Positions 61,860-64,000 of a stretch of 64,000 nucleotides of DNA are shown piece by piece. Below the pieces are notes generated by a model that made no database searches, was not told where the DNA came from, and was given only the letters and a program-made list of their open reading frames with translations. The stretch's first letter is position 1. Each line of letters starts with the position of its first letter. Source of the stretch: Gerris lacustris. Taxonomy: Eukaryota; Arthropoda; Insecta; Hemiptera; Gerridae. The DNA lies in the NCBI GenBank assembly GCA_951217055.1, contig OX578286.1:27472720-27536719 (forward strand), written 5' to 3'. The translations under genes were made by a program, and so were the position numbers.

Positions 61860-62325
61860 CCTATTTAAAAAACAACGCACAGAAAAATAGGCCTCAGATG
61901 GATCCATACGTCTGCGCACATTAAATATTAAATTATAATATGTGTAACCCCTCCTGGGAATTTAAGCTACTACTTTGTTTTATTAAAATCATTATAGTTT
62001 CACCAGAATAAAATACGCTTAAATTGATACGATTTATAATAACAGCAGGGAAAAATTAAATTGATTAGACATTAATGATTTCTTAAAGCATCATTAAGTA
62101 CGTTGTAGGACACCAACACCAGGATGCTATGTACCGCAATAATGATCAGACTATGTTTAAAAGAACTGATCTGATTTTAAAGAAACTTGAATGGTTTGAC
62201 ATATAGTAGCCCAGATGGCCTTATATTAATTTCAACCGTTCAGCAAATTTAACACTACCAAAAAAATAAGTCTGGCCCCACTAGGAATCGAAAGAGATTA
62301 TACCATTCGTTTAATAATATATTAC
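61860..62325. other. Unassigned; a family A scrap near 62100-62155
   Basis: A decayed 'aggatgctatgtaccgcaat' resembles the family A end in reverse. No gene is seen. Confidence 0.35.
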
Positions 62326-62328
62326 TAC

Positions 62329-62836
62329 GTTCACACATCGTTTTGAAAACGATCCGCTAGTTCAAAACGCTGTACGAACGGAGATCGACGGATCGTATCA
62401 GGTTATCCGCTCCACCAAAAATGCGTGATCCGAACGGGGGATCGAAATTCAAAACGCTCGTATAAACAGGTCGTGGAGGGGATAGAGATATCAGGTTATT
62501 TTACTCTTTTCCACTTTTTAATTTCTTTGTTTTCGTGAGCTTCCGTTTCTTTTTTTAAACTGCAAAAACGTTTTTAAACAAAAGTTAATACTATTATAAA
62601 GAACCTGTAAAAACTTTTAATAACTTGTAAATAAAATGTAAAAATTCGGAAATGTCAAATTAAAAATGTAAAAATTCTCGGACATATTAGTTAACATGAA
62701 AGTAGGTTTTGTCACCGTTAAGAAATATCGAAAACAAATATTTCGATCACCTGTATTTTTTGTTGTGTGAACGCAAATCGTTTTGAAAACGAATTGAATC
62801 CGAAACGCTTTCAAAACGATGTGTGAACGTCGTATA
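62329..62836. mobile_element. Family L TIR element
   Basis: About 508 bp with inverted ends ACGTTCACACATCGTTTTGA (left) and its partner TCAAAACGATGTGTGAACGT (right). An inner repeat of the motif lies at 62768-62795. It is GC-richer than the surroundings at 62340-62480. I could not decide the target duplication because the flanks are TA-rich. Confidence 0.65.
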
Positions 62837-62854
62837 TATAGAAAGCGAGGGAGA

Positions 62855-62895
62855 GGGAGCTATGTGCCTCACTAATTGACAGACTATTTTTTAAT
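62855..62895 (-). repeat. Family A end scrap
   Basis: Contains GGAGCTATGTGCCTCACTAA and 'ttgacagactatttt'. Confidence 0.6.
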
Positions 62896-64000
62896 TATAT
62901 TATTATTGAATACGCCAACAACAGTTTACTTACAGTAATTTGTTTTTATAAAACTAATATTAATATATATATAATATAATATATTTTTATTAATATATAT
63001 TGTTTTTATATGTATAATCAATGTATATATATTCTTTATTTCCTGCAAAAGGTTTAAAAATAGTTGAGAGTTTGGATAGCAGTTGATATTTTAATTGTTT
63101 CGCTTTATCGGTTTCTCCTCCAATCCCAGGTATCAAACCTCTAGAAGCGGTCTGTTACTCACTTCTCTTTACTCTAATGTGATAAGTACTTCTGTTTCTA
63201 CTGAATGTAATAAAAATTATAAAAACAAAAATTATAATATATTATTTCCTTTCAGCCTGCCATCTATGTATTATCTCTCTTTCTCTTTGTGTACGCGATG
63301 TTTATATAACGGGAAATTATTGTGATAAAACAAAAATTACTTTTGTTTGCTGACACATGAGCCTATTTGTTGAACCAAGTTGCATAATATTTGTAGTTGC
63401 ATACTAATCGTAAACCGAGAAAGATTGAGAAATTAATTTTGGGGTCTGAATTTCAGCGCGTTGAAATAAAAACTGAAGTACTAAAAAGTAAAAAGACTTC
63501 TTAAAAAAAAAAGTAGTGAAAAAAAATTATATTACCGAATACATTTTACTCAGATAGTGTATTTGTCCCCTCAAACATAATTATTTCCCCTCTTAGAAAC
63601 ACTATGTTTATTGACGGTAGTTTATTAACCCATCAAATTAAATAAAAATACTTTAAATAAAACACTCCTTAGTGAAGCACGGGAATCTGCCTAGTTATGT
63701 GTGTATAAATAAAAGTTGGCACTCTTTTACTTGGTTACCCACCCAATTGTATTTATTTATTTTTTAATCCAACCTTCTTACAAGCTTTTATTTAACTATC
63801 AATAATTTTATGTATGTATGTGTGTAAGTGTGTATGTATGTGTTTTATGTATGTATGTGTGTTTTATGAATGAATGGTGTATAATATAGTCCTGAATTTA
63901 TTCCTAGAAGGCTTGGAGACAAAACTGTAGGCATTTTATTTAATTGAAGGCCTAGCTACATGTGAATAGGAAACATAGTCACTAACACCTAGCATGAGCC
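62896..64000. other. Unassigned AT-rich sequence with (TGTA)n
   Basis: A (TATG)n/(TGTA)n stretch lies at about 63811-63870. Two AG-ending pyrimidine tracts (63131 and 63256) precede short open stretches, but I find no matching donor sites, so no exon is called. Confidence 0.4.

Overview
The window is non-coding, very AT-rich eukaryotic DNA, almost certainly from an invertebrate animal. The base composition, more than a dozen pure (TA)n arrays, many tandem repeats and the crowd of short transposon remnants all point away from prokaryotes. Several repeat families end in a fatty T-rich consensus followed by GACAGACAGACA-type tails, a style common in arthropod repeats; this is suggestive only, and I cannot name the species. 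No complete host gene is visible. Two short exon-like intervals (25429-25461 and 42997-43077) suggest that part of the window could lie in a large intron.

The only convincing protein-coding locus is a Penelope-like retroelement (PLE) on the minus strand at 27717-34070. It is a direct tandem dimer with an exact period of 3385 bp: a complete unit (27717-31100, 841-residue reverse transcriptase plus GIY-YIG endonuclease) and, upstream in its sense, a 5'-truncated unit (31101-34070). Each unit carries near its 3' end a compact hammerhead-ribozyme-like motif. Related motifs occur twice more: inside a 0.3-kb inverted repeat at 18962-19285 (one copy with the canonical CUGAAGA/GAAA core) and at the apex of a perfect 64-bp palindrome at 61542-61722. 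These self-cleaving-RNA candidates are the most interesting part of the window.

Layout. 0-9.9 kb: repeat families A, B, K and E, a nested inverted-repeat transposon (4.1-4.95 kb), a G-rich minisatellite (5.3-5.8 kb). 10.1-14.8 kb: 67-bp array and its degenerate derivatives, a 0.9-kb polypyrimidine tract, a 38-bp array. 15.7-25 kb: families A, B, C, F, a tRNA-like SINE, a hAT-like insertion and the first hammerhead locus. 25.4-27.5 kb: exon candidate, 54-bp and 27-bp arrays, family C. 27.5-34.3 kb: PLE dimer between duplicated microsatellite-rich flanks. 34.3-47.2 kb: families A, C, G, H, I and arrays of 54, 52/158, 41 and 40 bp. 47.5-52.3 kb: the longest (TA)n (286 bp), a long-TIR element and family F. 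52.4-55.9 kb: 41-bp satellite invaded by a PIF/Harbinger-type MITE that was then duplicated with the array. 57-64 kb: more (TA)n, a 5S-rRNA-like pol III promoter fragment, family B split by the hammerhead palindrome, and a TIR element.

Family letters (A to L) are my own labels for repeats recognised only by comparing parts of this window. No database was searched.
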